NCBI RefSeq assembly: GCF_900115505.1
Contig: NZ_FOWQ01000002.1
Coordinates: 387,145-451,144 of the forward strand
DNA length: 64,000 bases
DNA from: Geodermatophilus dictyosporus
Lineage (GTDB): Bacteria; Actinomycetota; Actinomycetes; Mycobacteriales; Geodermatophilaceae
Direction: 5' to 3'
Position numbers and translations under genes: made by a program. This document shows, in pieces, positions 36,317 through 44,126 of this stretch; the first letter of the stretch is position 1, and every line of letters begins with the position of its first letter. Below the pieces are notes generated by a model. That model saw only the letters and a program-made list of their open reading frames with translations. It ran no database searches and had not been told where the DNA came from.

Positions 36317-39028
36317 TCAGTACGCCCGCACCTGGCCGGTGGCAGCCGACCAGAGGAGCGTGCCGCCCTGGAAGCGCTGCGAGGCGTCGCCGTTGGGCAA
36401 CCGGACGGCGCCCGCGACCGGGTAGCCGAGGGGGCCGTTCTCGTAGCCGCGCTGACCCCAGTGTCGTCGGATGGCCCCGTCGATCGCCTGCGCACCGGTG
36501 GCAGGGCTCCAGTAGACCGACCCGCGCAGGAACTGCTGCAGGCAGCCGCCGTCGCGCAGCCCGCACCGGGCACCGGCCTGCGGGTAGCCGTAGTAGCCGT
36601 TCTCCCAGCCCAGCTGACCCCACCGCGTGCGGATGTCGCCGTCGATCGCCACGGCGCCCGTCGCGGGCGTCCAGTAGACCGACCCGCCCTGGAACTGCTG
36701 CACGCAGCCGAGCCCGACCAGCCCGCACCGGGCGTTGGCCTGCGGGTAGCCGTAGTGGCCGTTCTCCCAGCCCAGCTGACCCCACCGCGTGCGGATGTCG
36801 CCGTCGATCGCCACGGCGCCCGTCGCGGGCGTCCAGTAGACCGACCCGCCCTGGAACTGCTGCACGCAGCCGAGCCCGACCAGCCCGCACCGGGCGTTGG
36901 CCTGCGGGTAGCCGTAGTGGCCGTTCTCCCAGCCCAGCTGACCCCACCGCGTGCGGATGTCGCCGTCGATCGCCACGGCGCCCGTCGCGGCCGTCCAGTA
37001 GACCGACCCGCCCTGGAACTGCTGCAGGCAGCCTCCGTCGCGCAGCCCGCACCGGGCGTTGGCCACCGCGTAGCCGTACCGGCCGTTCTCCCAGCCCAGC
37101 TGACCCCACCGCGCCCGGATGGCGCCGTCGATCGCCACGGCGCCCGTCGCGGCCGTCCAGTAGACCGACCCGCCCTGGAACAGCTGCAGGCAGCCCCCGT
37201 CGCGCAGCCCGCACCGGGCGTTGGCCACCGGGTAGCCGTAGTAGCCGTTCTCCCAGCCCAGCTGACCCCACCGCGCCCGGATGGCGCCGTCGACCGCCAC
37301 GGCTCCGAGGGCCGGCGTCCAGTAGATCGACCCGCCCTGGAACAGCTGGAGGCAGCCCCCGTCGCGCAGCCCGCACCGGGCGTCGGCGACCGGGTAGCCG
37401 TAGTAGCCGTTCTCCCAGCCCAGCTGACCCCACCGCGCCCGGATGTCACCGTCGACCACGCGGGCGCCCGTCGCGGGCGACCAGTAGATCGAGCCGCCCT
37501 GGAACTCCTGCAGGCAGCCCCCGTCGCGCAGGCCGCACCGCTCGGCGGTGGTCGGTGACCCGAGCCGGCCGCTCGCCCCGCCCAGCTGGCGGTGGAGCGC
37601 GCCGATCGGCGTCTCGGGAGCCGGGCCGCCGGCCGCCGTCCGCACGTCGACCGTCGCGCCCGACGCCGAGGCGCTCGTGACGCTGAGCGAGAAGCCGGCG
37701 CCCAGCGCGATGCTGCTGCCCTCGGGCAGCACGGTCTGCTCGTCGGCGTCCCAGTCCGCCTGGGCCGCCGGGGTGCTGTCGAGCAGCAGCGAGGTGTCGC
37801 TGGTCGGCCCCGGACCGTCGACGTGCACGAGGACGCCGGGCTGCAGGCCGTAGTTCGTCCACGGGTCGGACAGCCAGCTGTCCCGCCCCACGGCGGCGCG
37901 GTACTCGACCCAGTAGCGGGTGCTGCCCGCGGTCAGCGCGAGCACGCGGGTGCCGCTGCGGCCGCCCATCGGGGCGAGCACGAAGGTCCCGCCCTGCACG
38001 GACGCGGACACCGTCCGCTGGGCCGAGGAGGGCAGGAGGCCCAGCCGCTCGGCGTGCGGGGCGTTGAGCGAGCCGACCTGGTCCCAGGAGATGCCCATGA
38101 CGTCGTAGAAGTCCCAGTACTCGGTCGTCCGGCACGGAGCCGACTCCGGGGAGGCGTCGCACTGCACCGCCGACGAGTGGCCCAGGCCGAAGTTGTGCCC
38201 GAGCTCGTGGGCGATCACCGAGGTGGTCGTGTCCTGCACGTAGACCAGGCCGCCGTCGCCCACGCCCGAGCCGATCGTGCCCAGGCCGTAGGAGCAGTAC
38301 GGGGTCGCGTAGGGGACGTAGACGAGCAGGTGCTCGCCCGGGTCGCCGGCCCAGCCGACCGTGGGGTGGCCGGCGACCTCCTGCCACAGGGCGGACGGGG
38401 TGCGGCAGTCGGCCGTCGTGCTGATCCAGTCGTGCTGGGCCGTGACGGCGACGGTGATCGCGCCGTTGCTCTGCTCGTGCCAGAACTGGCGCACCGGGCC
38501 GTCCACGGCCGCGACGACGTCGGCCAGCGTGGTGCCGTCCCTCGGCTGGCCGCCGGGCTGGACCATCACCACGGTCACGCCGTTGGTGTGCGGGGCGGTG
38601 GTGGCGGCCGTCTCCGCCGGGGCCACGACCTGGGCGTCGACGACCTCGCGGGCGGGCGCCAGTCCCTGCTCGACGGCTGCCTCGTCCCGGACCTCGCCGC
38701 CCACGGTGACCTCGACGGTGGCACCCACGTCGAGGTCGGCGACGTCCTCGGTCGGCACGCGCACCGACTCGCCGTCGGGGACGTCGATCCAGCTCAGCAG
38801 CCCCTCGTCGGTGTGCTCAGGGGCCGGGGCGGCGGCCGGTCCCGGGTGCTCCGGGTCGGCCCACGCCTGGACCAGCTCGCCGACGACGACGTCCCCGGCG
38901 GCCACCTCCGCCGGCGCGGCCGGGTCCTCGGCCGCAGCCGGGCCGGCCAGCAGCACCGGTGTCAGGGCCACGGTGAGTGCGGCGAGGGCGAGCAGCCGCG
39001 AGGGGCGGGGTCGGGCAGCGAGGGGCAC
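36317..39028 (-). CDS. secreted metzincin metalloprotease with eight LGFP-type repeats
   Basis: A 903-residue exported zinc protease. Signal peptide at 1-33 (ends AGPAAAED). A prodomain-like region with VRVPTEDVADLDVGATVEVT precedes the protease core: HELGHNFGLGH (274-284, three His ligands and catalytic Glu275), then YDVMGISW, the metzincin Met-turn. A beta domain follows to about 470, then eight repeats of about 54 residues, each built on GLRDGGCLQQFQGGSVYW and RWGQLGWENGYYGYP; the eighth is truncated. LGFP repeats are thought to bind the wall. The GTG at 39028 is chosen over an ATG 12 codons earlier because GGAGAG lies 6 nt upstream. It is a paralog of the next gene; substrate unknown. Confidence 0.87.
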   Translation of the reverse strand: MPLAARPRPSRLLALAALTVALTPVLLAGPAAAEDPAAPAEVAAGDVVVGELVQAWADPEHPGPAAAPAPEHTDEGLLSWIDVPDGESVRVPTEDVADLDVGATVEVTVGGEVRDEAAVEQGLAPAREVVDAQVVAPAETAATTAPHTNGVTVVMVQPGGQPRDGTTLADVVAAVDGPVRQFWHEQSNGAITVAVTAQHDWISTTADCRTPSALWQEVAGHPTVGWAGDPGEHLLVYVPYATPYCSYGLGTIGSGVGDGGLVYVQDTTTSVIAHELGHNFGLGHSSAVQCDASPESAPCRTTEYWDFYDVMGISWDQVGSLNAPHAERLGLLPSSAQRTVSASVQGGTFVLAPMGGRSGTRVLALTAGSTRYWVEYRAAVGRDSWLSDPWTNYGLQPGVLVHVDGPGPTSDTSLLLDSTPAAQADWDADEQTVLPEGSSIALGAGFSLSVTSASASGATVDVRTAAGGPAPETPIGALHRQLGGASGRLGSPTTAERCGLRDGGCLQEFQGGSIYWSPATGARVVDGDIRARWGQLGWENGYYGYPVADARCGLRDGGCLQLFQGGSIYWTPALGAVAVDGAIRARWGQLGWENGYYGYPVANARCGLRDGGCLQLFQGGSVYWTAATGAVAIDGAIRARWGQLGWENGRYGYAVANARCGLRDGGCLQQFQGGSVYWTAATGAVAIDGDIRTRWGQLGWENGHYGYPQANARCGLVGLGCVQQFQGGSVYWTPATGAVAIDGDIRTRWGQLGWENGHYGYPQANARCGLVGLGCVQQFQGGSVYWTPATGAVAIDGDIRTRWGQLGWENGYYGYPQAGARCGLRDGGCLQQFLRGSVYWSPATGAQAIDGAIRRHWGQRGYENGPLGYPVAGAVRLPNGDASQRFQGGTLLWSAATGQVRAY
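36330..37570 (-). repeat. in-gene tandem array of 162-bp LGFP-coding units
   Basis: Eight units of about 162 bp encode the C-terminal repeats. By eye the units at 36600-36761 and 36762-36923 are identical over the full 162 bp, with identity continuing into the next unit to about 36988. Units nearer the 5' end of the gene differ more. This shows recent unit duplication or gene conversion and a likely length polymorphism. It is protein-coding, not CRISPR. Confidence 0.85.
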
Positions 39029-39114
39029 GGGTCTCTCCAGGTCGGGGGGCCTCGCGGTCCTCATCGGCAGTGCCGGGGCCGCACCGGAGTCCGCCGGGCG
39101 GCGGGTCACCCGGA

Positions 39115-40878
39115 TCAGGGACGGCGGCGCAGCAGCGGCAGCCGGCGGGCGGCCAGCACCGTCCCGCCCGCGCCCAGCAGGCCGCCGGCGGCGAGCGCAG
39201 GGGTGGTCCACGACGGGTCCGCGGGCTCCGCAGCGGCGGCCTCGACCGGGGTGGCGGCCTCGGCCGGGGTGGTGGCCTCGGCAGGGGTGGTGGCCTCGGC
39301 AGGGACCTCCGCGGCGGGGGCGACGGCCGGCGCCGCGGGAGCCGGGACGGGAGCGGGAGCCGGGGCGGTCCCGGTGCCGGCCGCCGTGCCTGCCGCCGCG
39401 GCGGGGGCCGGTGCGGGGACCGGTGCGGGGGCGCCCGCGCCGGGCAGCACGGCCGGCACCGGTGCCGGCCGGGCCGGGACCGCGCCGGCGGCGGGGGCGC
39501 CGCCGACCACGGTGACCGTGGCGCCCGCGGCGGTGACCGCGTCGACGGTGACGGTGAGCTCGCCGCCGGCGACCGACACCGGGACGCCGGGCCGGAGCGC
39601 GGCCTGCAGGTCGGCCTCCCAGCCGGCGCGCGGCGAGGGCGAGCCGTCGAGCAGCAGCGCGGTGTCGGGCAGCGCGCCGGCGCGGTGCAGCAGCACGCCG
39701 CTGTCGAGCCGGTAGCGGTTGTCCGTCGCCAGCCACCCGTCGCGGCCGACGGGCGCGCGGTACTCCAGCCAGTAGGCGGTGCCCGCGGCGTCGGTCAGCC
39801 GCACGGCGCGGGTGCCGCTGCCGCCGGCCAGCGGGGCGAGGGTGACCGTCGTCGTCCCCTGGCCGGCGGTCTGCGTCGCGGCGGCGGGCAGCACGCCGAG
39901 CCGGTCGGCCTGGGCGGCGGTGAGGCTGCCCATCCGGTCCCACGAGACGCCCATGACGTCGTAGAAGTCGCGGTAGGCCGCGGTGCGGCAGTCACCGCCC
40001 CCGACGGTGCCCTCCACCGAGCCGTCGCACTGCAGGCCGCTGGAGTGGCCGAGGCCGAAGTTGTGGCCCAGCTCGTGGGCGATGACGGCGGGCAGGTCGT
40101 CGCGGACGTAGAGCCGGCCGCCGGACGTCGTCGAGGTCCCCACCTGGCCCAGCGCGTAGGAGCAGCCGGGCAGGTCGCGGGGCTCGCTGCTGACGTAGAG
40201 CAGCAGGTGCCGGCCGGGGCCGGACTGGAACCCGACGCGGGCCGCGGCCTCGTCCCACAGCGCCGTCGGGTCGACGCAGCCGGCGGTCGTGCGGATCCAG
40301 TCCTGCGCCTGGGTGACGCCGACGGTGACCGCGCCACCGGTCTGCTCCGACCAGAAGCGGGCGACCGGGTCGTTGACGGCGGAGACGACGGAGGCCAGCG
40401 ACGTGCCGTCCGGGCGGCCGCCCTGCGGGACGACCATGACGACGGTGACCTGGTTGGTCACCGACCCGGCCGGCACGGGGGCGGCCGCGGGGGCGGCCGC
40501 GACCAGCTCGGCGCCGAGGACCTGGCGGGCCGGCTCGTAGCCGTCCGCGGCGGCCTCGTCGGACCGGGCGGCGCCGACGGTGACCTCGACGGTGCTGCCG
40601 GGCTCGAGGTCGCCGACGGCCTCGGTCGGGACGCGCACCGAGGTGCCGTCCTCGCCCTCGACGAAGGTCAGCGGCTGCTCGTGCGACTCACCGGCGTGCT
40701 GGTCCTCCGGGGAGGTCTCGGGCCAGGCCTGCACCAGCTCCCCGACGACGGTCTCGCCGCCGTCGGCCAGCGCCGACGGGGCGAACGGGCCCGCGCAGAG
40801 CGCGAGCACGGCACCGGCGACGGCCAGGGACCGGGACAGGCGGGCGGGGACTCGGCGCGGGGACATCTCCCCCGGCAT
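39115..40878 (-). CDS. secreted metzincin metalloprotease with C-terminal membrane anchor
   Basis: A 587-residue paralog of the preceding protease gene. Signal peptide at 1-38 (ALCAGPFAPSALADG). The same prodomain (VRVPTEAVGDLEPGSTVEVT) and core are present: HELGHNFGLGH at 268-278 with Glu269, then YDVMGVSW. LGFP repeats are absent; residues about 470-548 are a Pro/Ala spacer with repeated TTPAEA, followed by a membrane helix (about 552-575) and a basic end RRLPLLRRRP, an LPxTG-free wall-spanning anchor. So the duplicated protease core is kept at the surface by a different tail. It is 86 bp upstream of its partner; co-expression is likely. Confidence 0.87.
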   Translation of the reverse strand: MPGEMSPRRVPARLSRSLAVAGAVLALCAGPFAPSALADGGETVVGELVQAWPETSPEDQHAGESHEQPLTFVEGEDGTSVRVPTEAVGDLEPGSTVEVTVGAARSDEAAADGYEPARQVLGAELVAAAPAAAPVPAGSVTNQVTVVMVVPQGGRPDGTSLASVVSAVNDPVARFWSEQTGGAVTVGVTQAQDWIRTTAGCVDPTALWDEAAARVGFQSGPGRHLLLYVSSEPRDLPGCSYALGQVGTSTTSGGRLYVRDDLPAVIAHELGHNFGLGHSSGLQCDGSVEGTVGGGDCRTAAYRDFYDVMGVSWDRMGSLTAAQADRLGVLPAAATQTAGQGTTTVTLAPLAGGSGTRAVRLTDAAGTAYWLEYRAPVGRDGWLATDNRYRLDSGVLLHRAGALPDTALLLDGSPSPRAGWEADLQAALRPGVPVSVAGGELTVTVDAVTAAGATVTVVGGAPAAGAVPARPAPVPAVLPGAGAPAPVPAPAPAAAAGTAAGTGTAPAPAPVPAPAAPAVAPAAEVPAEATTPAEATTPAEAATPVEAAAAEPADPSWTTPALAAGGLLGAGGTVLAARRLPLLRRRP

Positions 40879-40961
40879 CGGCGGCCCCGCACCCCGGGGG
40901 CACCATCGGGGACCCGTCCGTCACACCGGTCCCGCCCGCCCCGTCCCGGGCGTCCCACGCG

Positions 40962-42368
40962 TCACGCCAGCGCGTCGGCCCTCATCAGCCGCCGGCCGGC
41001 CTCGGTGATCGAGCCCGACAGCGACGGGTAGATGGCGAAGGTCTGCGCCAGGTCGCTGACCGTGAGGCCCTTGGTGACCGCCAGCGCGATCGGCAGGATC
41101 AGCTCGCTGGCGCCCGGCGCGACGACCACCCCGCCGACGACGACGCCGGTGGCCCGGCGGGCGAACAGCTTGACGAACCCGGCGTGCAGGTCGCTCATCT
41201 TGGCGCGCGCGTTGGTGGCCAGCGGCAGCCGGACGACGTCGAGGTCGTGGCCCTCTGGCAGCGTCTTCTCCTGGACGCCGACGGTGGCGATCTCCGGGTG
41301 GGTGAACACGTTGGCCGCCACGGTCTTCAGGCGGATGGGCTGCACGGCCTCCCCCAGCGCGTGCCACATGGCGATCCGGCCCTGCATGGCCGCGACGCTG
41401 GCCAGCTGGAAGACCCCGGTGACGTCGCCGGCGGCGTAGACCCCGGGCACGTTGGTGCGCGAGACCCGGTCGACCACGACGTGCCCGGACTCGCGCAGCT
41501 CCACGCCGCACGCCTCGAGGTTGAGCCCCGCGGTGTTGGGCACGGTGCCCACGGTCATCAGCGCGTGCGAGCCCTCGACGGTGCGGCCGTCGGTGAGCTC
41601 GACGAGCACGCCCTTCTCGGTGCGGGTCACGCCGGCCGCCCGGCCGCGCTCGGCGATGCGCCCGCCGCGGGCCTGGAAGACCTCCTCCAGCACCTCGGCG
41701 GCGTCGGCGTCCTCGCCGGGCAGCACCTGGTCGCGGGAGGAGACGAGGGTGACCGGCACGCCGGCCTCGAGGTAGCCCGAGGCGAACTCGGCGCCGGTGA
41801 CGCCCGAGCCGACGACGACGAGGTGGTCGGGCATCTCCTCGAGCTCGTAGAGGTCGCGCCAGTCGAGGATGCGCTCGCCGTCGGGCTCGCTGCCGGGCAG
41901 CACGCGCGGGTCGGCGCCGGTGGCGATGAGGACGACGTCGCACTCGAGGGTCTCGGTGACCGCACCGTCGGGGCCCAGCACCTCGACGCGGTGCTCCACG
42001 AGGCCGCGGACGGCGTCGGCGAGCCGGCCCTGCCCGGCGACGATCCGCACGCCCTCGGCGGAGAGCCGGGCGTGGATGTCGGCGGACTGGGCGACCGCCA
42101 GGCCCTTGACCCGGTGGTTGACCGTGGCGAGGTCGAGGCCGACCGTGCGGAGGTCGGTGCCCCTCAGCCCGAGGACGCTGGAGTCGCGCACCGAGGTCAT
42201 CGTCCCCGCGGCGGCGATGAGGGTCTTCGACGGCACGCAGTCGGTGAGCACGCTGGCGCCACCGAGACCGTCGCGTTCGACGACGGTGACCTGCGCGCCG
42301 AGCGAGGCGGCCACCAGCGCGGCCTCGTAGCCGGCCGGGCCGCCGCCGATGATGACGATGCGGGTCAT
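40962..42368 (-). CDS. lpdA: NAD(P)H-quinone reductase of the LpdA type (dihydrolipoamide dehydrogenase-like)
   Basis: A 468-residue flavoprotein of the pyridine nucleotide-disulfide family. IVIIGGGPAGYEAALVAASL binds FAD and VVVGSGVTGAEFASGYLEAG binds NAD(P). The redox motif reads GGASVLTDCVPSKTLIA: the first Cys of the usual CxxxxC is replaced, so no active disulfide can form. This matches mycobacterial LpdA (Rv3303c), which reduces quinones instead of lipoamide. AGDVTGVFQLASVAAMQGRI is the FAD ribityl motif. AGGAG precedes the ATG. It is divergent from the gamma-glutamylcyclotransferase gene. Confidence 0.92.
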   Translation of the reverse strand: MTRIVIIGGGPAGYEAALVAASLGAQVTVVERDGLGGASVLTDCVPSKTLIAAAGTMTSVRDSSVLGLRGTDLRTVGLDLATVNHRVKGLAVAQSADIHARLSAEGVRIVAGQGRLADAVRGLVEHRVEVLGPDGAVTETLECDVVLIATGADPRVLPGSEPDGERILDWRDLYELEEMPDHLVVVGSGVTGAEFASGYLEAGVPVTLVSSRDQVLPGEDADAAEVLEEVFQARGGRIAERGRAAGVTRTEKGVLVELTDGRTVEGSHALMTVGTVPNTAGLNLEACGVELRESGHVVVDRVSRTNVPGVYAAGDVTGVFQLASVAAMQGRIAMWHALGEAVQPIRLKTVAANVFTHPEIATVGVQEKTLPEGHDLDVVRLPLATNARAKMSDLHAGFVKLFARRATGVVVGGVVVAPGASELILPIALAVTKGLTVSDLAQTFAIYPSLSGSITEAGRRLMRADALA

Positions 42369-42469
42369 GGGAGGTCTCCTGCGTCGCGGTGCGGGTGTGG
42401 CCTCCCATCGTCCCAGCCCGGGCGCGATGTGTCGGCAGGCTCACGGGTCGTGCGGGCCACACCGACCCG

Positions 42470-42484
42470 TAGGCTCGGGCGGCG
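42470..42484 (+). promoter_or_regulatory. leaderless -10 box for the gamma-glutamylcyclotransferase
   Basis: TAGGCT (42470-42475) and a 9-nt spacer precede the ATG at 42485. No Shine-Dalgarno is present. Confidence 0.5.
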
Positions 42485-42940
42485 ATGGGTCTCTACGCCG
42501 CCTACGGGTCCAACATGGACCCCGAGCAGATGCAGCGCCGCTGCCCGTCCTCCCCGCACGTCGGCACCGGCTGGATCCGCGGCTGGCGGCTGACCTTCGG
42601 CGCCGAGGAGTACGGCTGGGAGGGGGCGCTGGCCACCCTCGCGCCCACCGACGACGACTCCCCCGGCGTCTTCGTCGCCCTCTACGACCTGACCCCGGCC
42701 GACGAGCGCACCCTCGACGCCTGGGAGGGCGCCGACCGCGGCCTGTACCGCAAGCTCAACCTGCGGGTGCACACCCTCGGCGGGGACGCCGTCGCCTACG
42801 TCTACGCGCTCGACGCCTTCGAGGGCGGGCTGCCCTCGGCCCGGTACCTCGGGGCGATCGCCGATGCCGCCCAGGCCGCCGGCGCGCCCGACGACTACCT
42901 CTCCGAGCTGCGCGCCCGCGACTGCCGCACGAGCTTCTGA
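42485..42940 (+). CDS. gamma-glutamylcyclotransferase family protein
   Basis: A 151-residue protein of the GGCT/AIG2-like fold, which releases 5-oxoproline from gamma-glutamyl compounds. LYAAYGSNMDPEQMQRRCP is the substrate-binding loop; GVFVALYDLTPADERTLDAW leads to Glu81 (WEGADRGLYRK), the expected catalytic acid. Actinobacteria use mycothiol and ergothioneine rather than glutathione, so the natural gamma-glutamyl substrate is uncertain. A glutamate-cysteine ligase-like gene lies 8 kb away. It is convergent with the DUF559 gene, with palindrome A between. Confidence 0.88.
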   Translation: MGLYAAYGSNMDPEQMQRRCPSSPHVGTGWIRGWRLTFGAEEYGWEGALATLAPTDDDSPGVFVALYDLTPADERTLDAWEGADRGLYRKLNLRVHTLGGDAVAYVYALDAFEGGLPSARYLGAIADAAQAAGAPDDYLSELRARDCRTSF

Positions 42941-42982
42941 CGACTCCTCCCGCCCCGTCACCTCCGCGATCCCCTCCGCCGT

Positions 42983-43038
42983 GATCATGGCGTCGTGACC
43001 ACTCCGGCGGCTCCGGACGTGGTCAGGGCGCCATGATC
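42983..43038. repeat. 56-bp palindrome, copy A
   Basis: Left arm GATCATGGCGTCGTGACCAC (42983-43002) and right arm 43019-43038 are inverted repeats with 18 of 20 positions matching. The 16-nt centre holds a second small stem, TCCGG-CGGCT-CCGGA. Copy B at 44035-44090 has the same length and arm sequence. It lies at the convergent end of the gamma-glutamylcyclotransferase and DUF559 genes, and the DUF559 stop codon (43023-43025) is inside the right arm. It could be a bidirectional terminator or a REP-like mobile palindrome. Confidence 0.8.
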
Positions 43039-44015
43039 GTCCGGCGGGACACCCCGGTGAGGTGGCGCCGAGCCGTCGCGACCATCCGCTCGTGCTGCCG
43101 GTAGACGTCGACCGCGGTGAAGTGCAGCAAGCGCCACCCGCGCTCGGTGAGCCAGTTGTGCCGGTCGCGGTCGGCCGCGAGCTGCGACCGCGTCATGTGC
43201 GCTTCCAGCCCGTCAAACTCCGCACCGACCAGGTGGTCCTCCCACCCGAGGTCGAGGCGGTGCCGCCGTCCTCCGTCGAGGACCTCCACCTGCACGCGTG
43301 GGACCGGCAAGCCGGCGACGAGGAACCGCCAGCGCATGCGCGACTCCATCGGTGACTCCGCGCCCCCGTCAGCCAGGGGCACCAGTCCGCCGAGCCGGAC
43401 GACGCCGCGCAGCCCCCGTTGGCGGGCGCAGGCCGCGACCAGGTCGTCCCTGGTGCACCAGCCCGAGCGCAGGGCGGCGTCCAGCGTGGCGAGGGCGTCG
43501 ACGGGACGGCCCAGGCGGACCACCTCGCAGGCGGTTCGGGCCGGAGGGGTGCACCAGACACCGTGCCGCCGGACGGCGTCGTCCGTCCCCAGGGACGACG
43601 GGTGGACCTGGAGGCCGCGGAGCCGCCGGTTGTCCAGGTCCGGCGGGCCGAGGAAGTGCAGCACGCGATCGCGTGGCGGGGCGTCGGCGTGCACGTCGAA
43701 GCCCCACAGCAGCGCCGCCGTCGAGTGGCAGGCCACCAGGTCGCCGCCCAGCCAGAGCGCGGCGGCTCGCACCACCGCCACGGCGGGGTCCTCGACGCCG
43801 CCGTCCACGTAGACGCCCGGCGACGGCGTTCCCCGCCACGTCCCGCGGCGCAGGAGCGCCCGCACCTCGGCCGGCGTGACCGCGGTCAACGCCTGGTCCC
43901 TCGTGAGGACACCGCCCTGGCGGTCGATGACCCTGAGCAGCCCGGAGCGCACCCGCCGACCCTGGTGCGTCCGACCTCCGCCGGAGCCGTTCGACGGGGA
44001 CCTGTGGACGGGCAC
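43023..44015 (-). CDS. DUF559 nuclease-like protein with AbiEi-type N-terminal domain
   Basis: A 330-residue protein. Residues 25-80 look like the winged-helix N-terminal domain seen in AbiEi antitoxin-like proteins (VLTRDQALTAVTPAEVRALL, then GTWRGTPSPGVYVDGG). The C-terminal third is DUF559, a Vsr/PD-(D/E)xK-like fold: ESPMESRMRWRFLVAGLPVP, then HRLDLGWEDHLVGAEFDG with acidic residues placed as in this fold, and LTERGWRLLHFTAVDVY. No toxin partner is adjacent. Such genes are numerous in Geodermatophilaceae and Nocardioidaceae. The last residues (TIMAP) and stop come from palindrome A, and palindrome B lies 19 bp upstream of the GTG. The true function is unknown. Confidence 0.8.
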   Translation of the reverse strand: MPVHRSPSNGSGGGRTHQGRRVRSGLLRVIDRQGGVLTRDQALTAVTPAEVRALLRRGTWRGTPSPGVYVDGGVEDPAVAVVRAAALWLGGDLVACHSTAALLWGFDVHADAPPRDRVLHFLGPPDLDNRRLRGLQVHPSSLGTDDAVRRHGVWCTPPARTACEVVRLGRPVDALATLDAALRSGWCTRDDLVAACARQRGLRGVVRLGGLVPLADGGAESPMESRMRWRFLVAGLPVPRVQVEVLDGGRRHRLDLGWEDHLVGAEFDGLEAHMTRSQLAADRDRHNWLTERGWRLLHFTAVDVYRQHERMVATARRHLTGVSRRTIMAP

Positions 44016-44034
44016 CGACCTGGGGATGTCGCGC

Positions 44035-44090
44035 GATCATGGCGCCGTGACCACTGCGGCGGCCCATGGCGTGGTCACCGCGCCATGATC
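44035..44090. repeat. 56-bp palindrome, copy B
   Basis: Left arm GATCATGGCGCCGTGACCAC (44035-44054) and right arm 44071-44090 match at 19 of 20 positions; the 16-nt centre differs in sequence from copy A but not in length. It lies between the meaB stop and the DUF559 start, both on the minus strand, so it sits at the 3' end of the mutase operon. Confidence 0.8.
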
Positions 44091-44126
44091 ACGGCAGCAG
44101 GGATCGCGGTCGGGGCGGGCAGCGGG

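Noticed and set aside
36330..37570. Regular repeats suggesting a CRISPR array
   Set aside because: The 162-bp units are continuous, in frame and encode LGFP repeats; there are no short direct repeats with unique spacers and no cas genes.
40962..42368. A functional dihydrolipoamide dehydrogenase
   Set aside because: The first Cys of the redox CxxxxC is missing (GGASVLTDC), as in mycobacterial LpdA quinone reductases.
43023..44015. A toxin-antitoxin system, from the AbiEi-like N-terminus
   Set aside because: No toxin gene is adjacent; the neighbours are meaB and a gamma-glutamylcyclotransferase. The domain alone is not enough.
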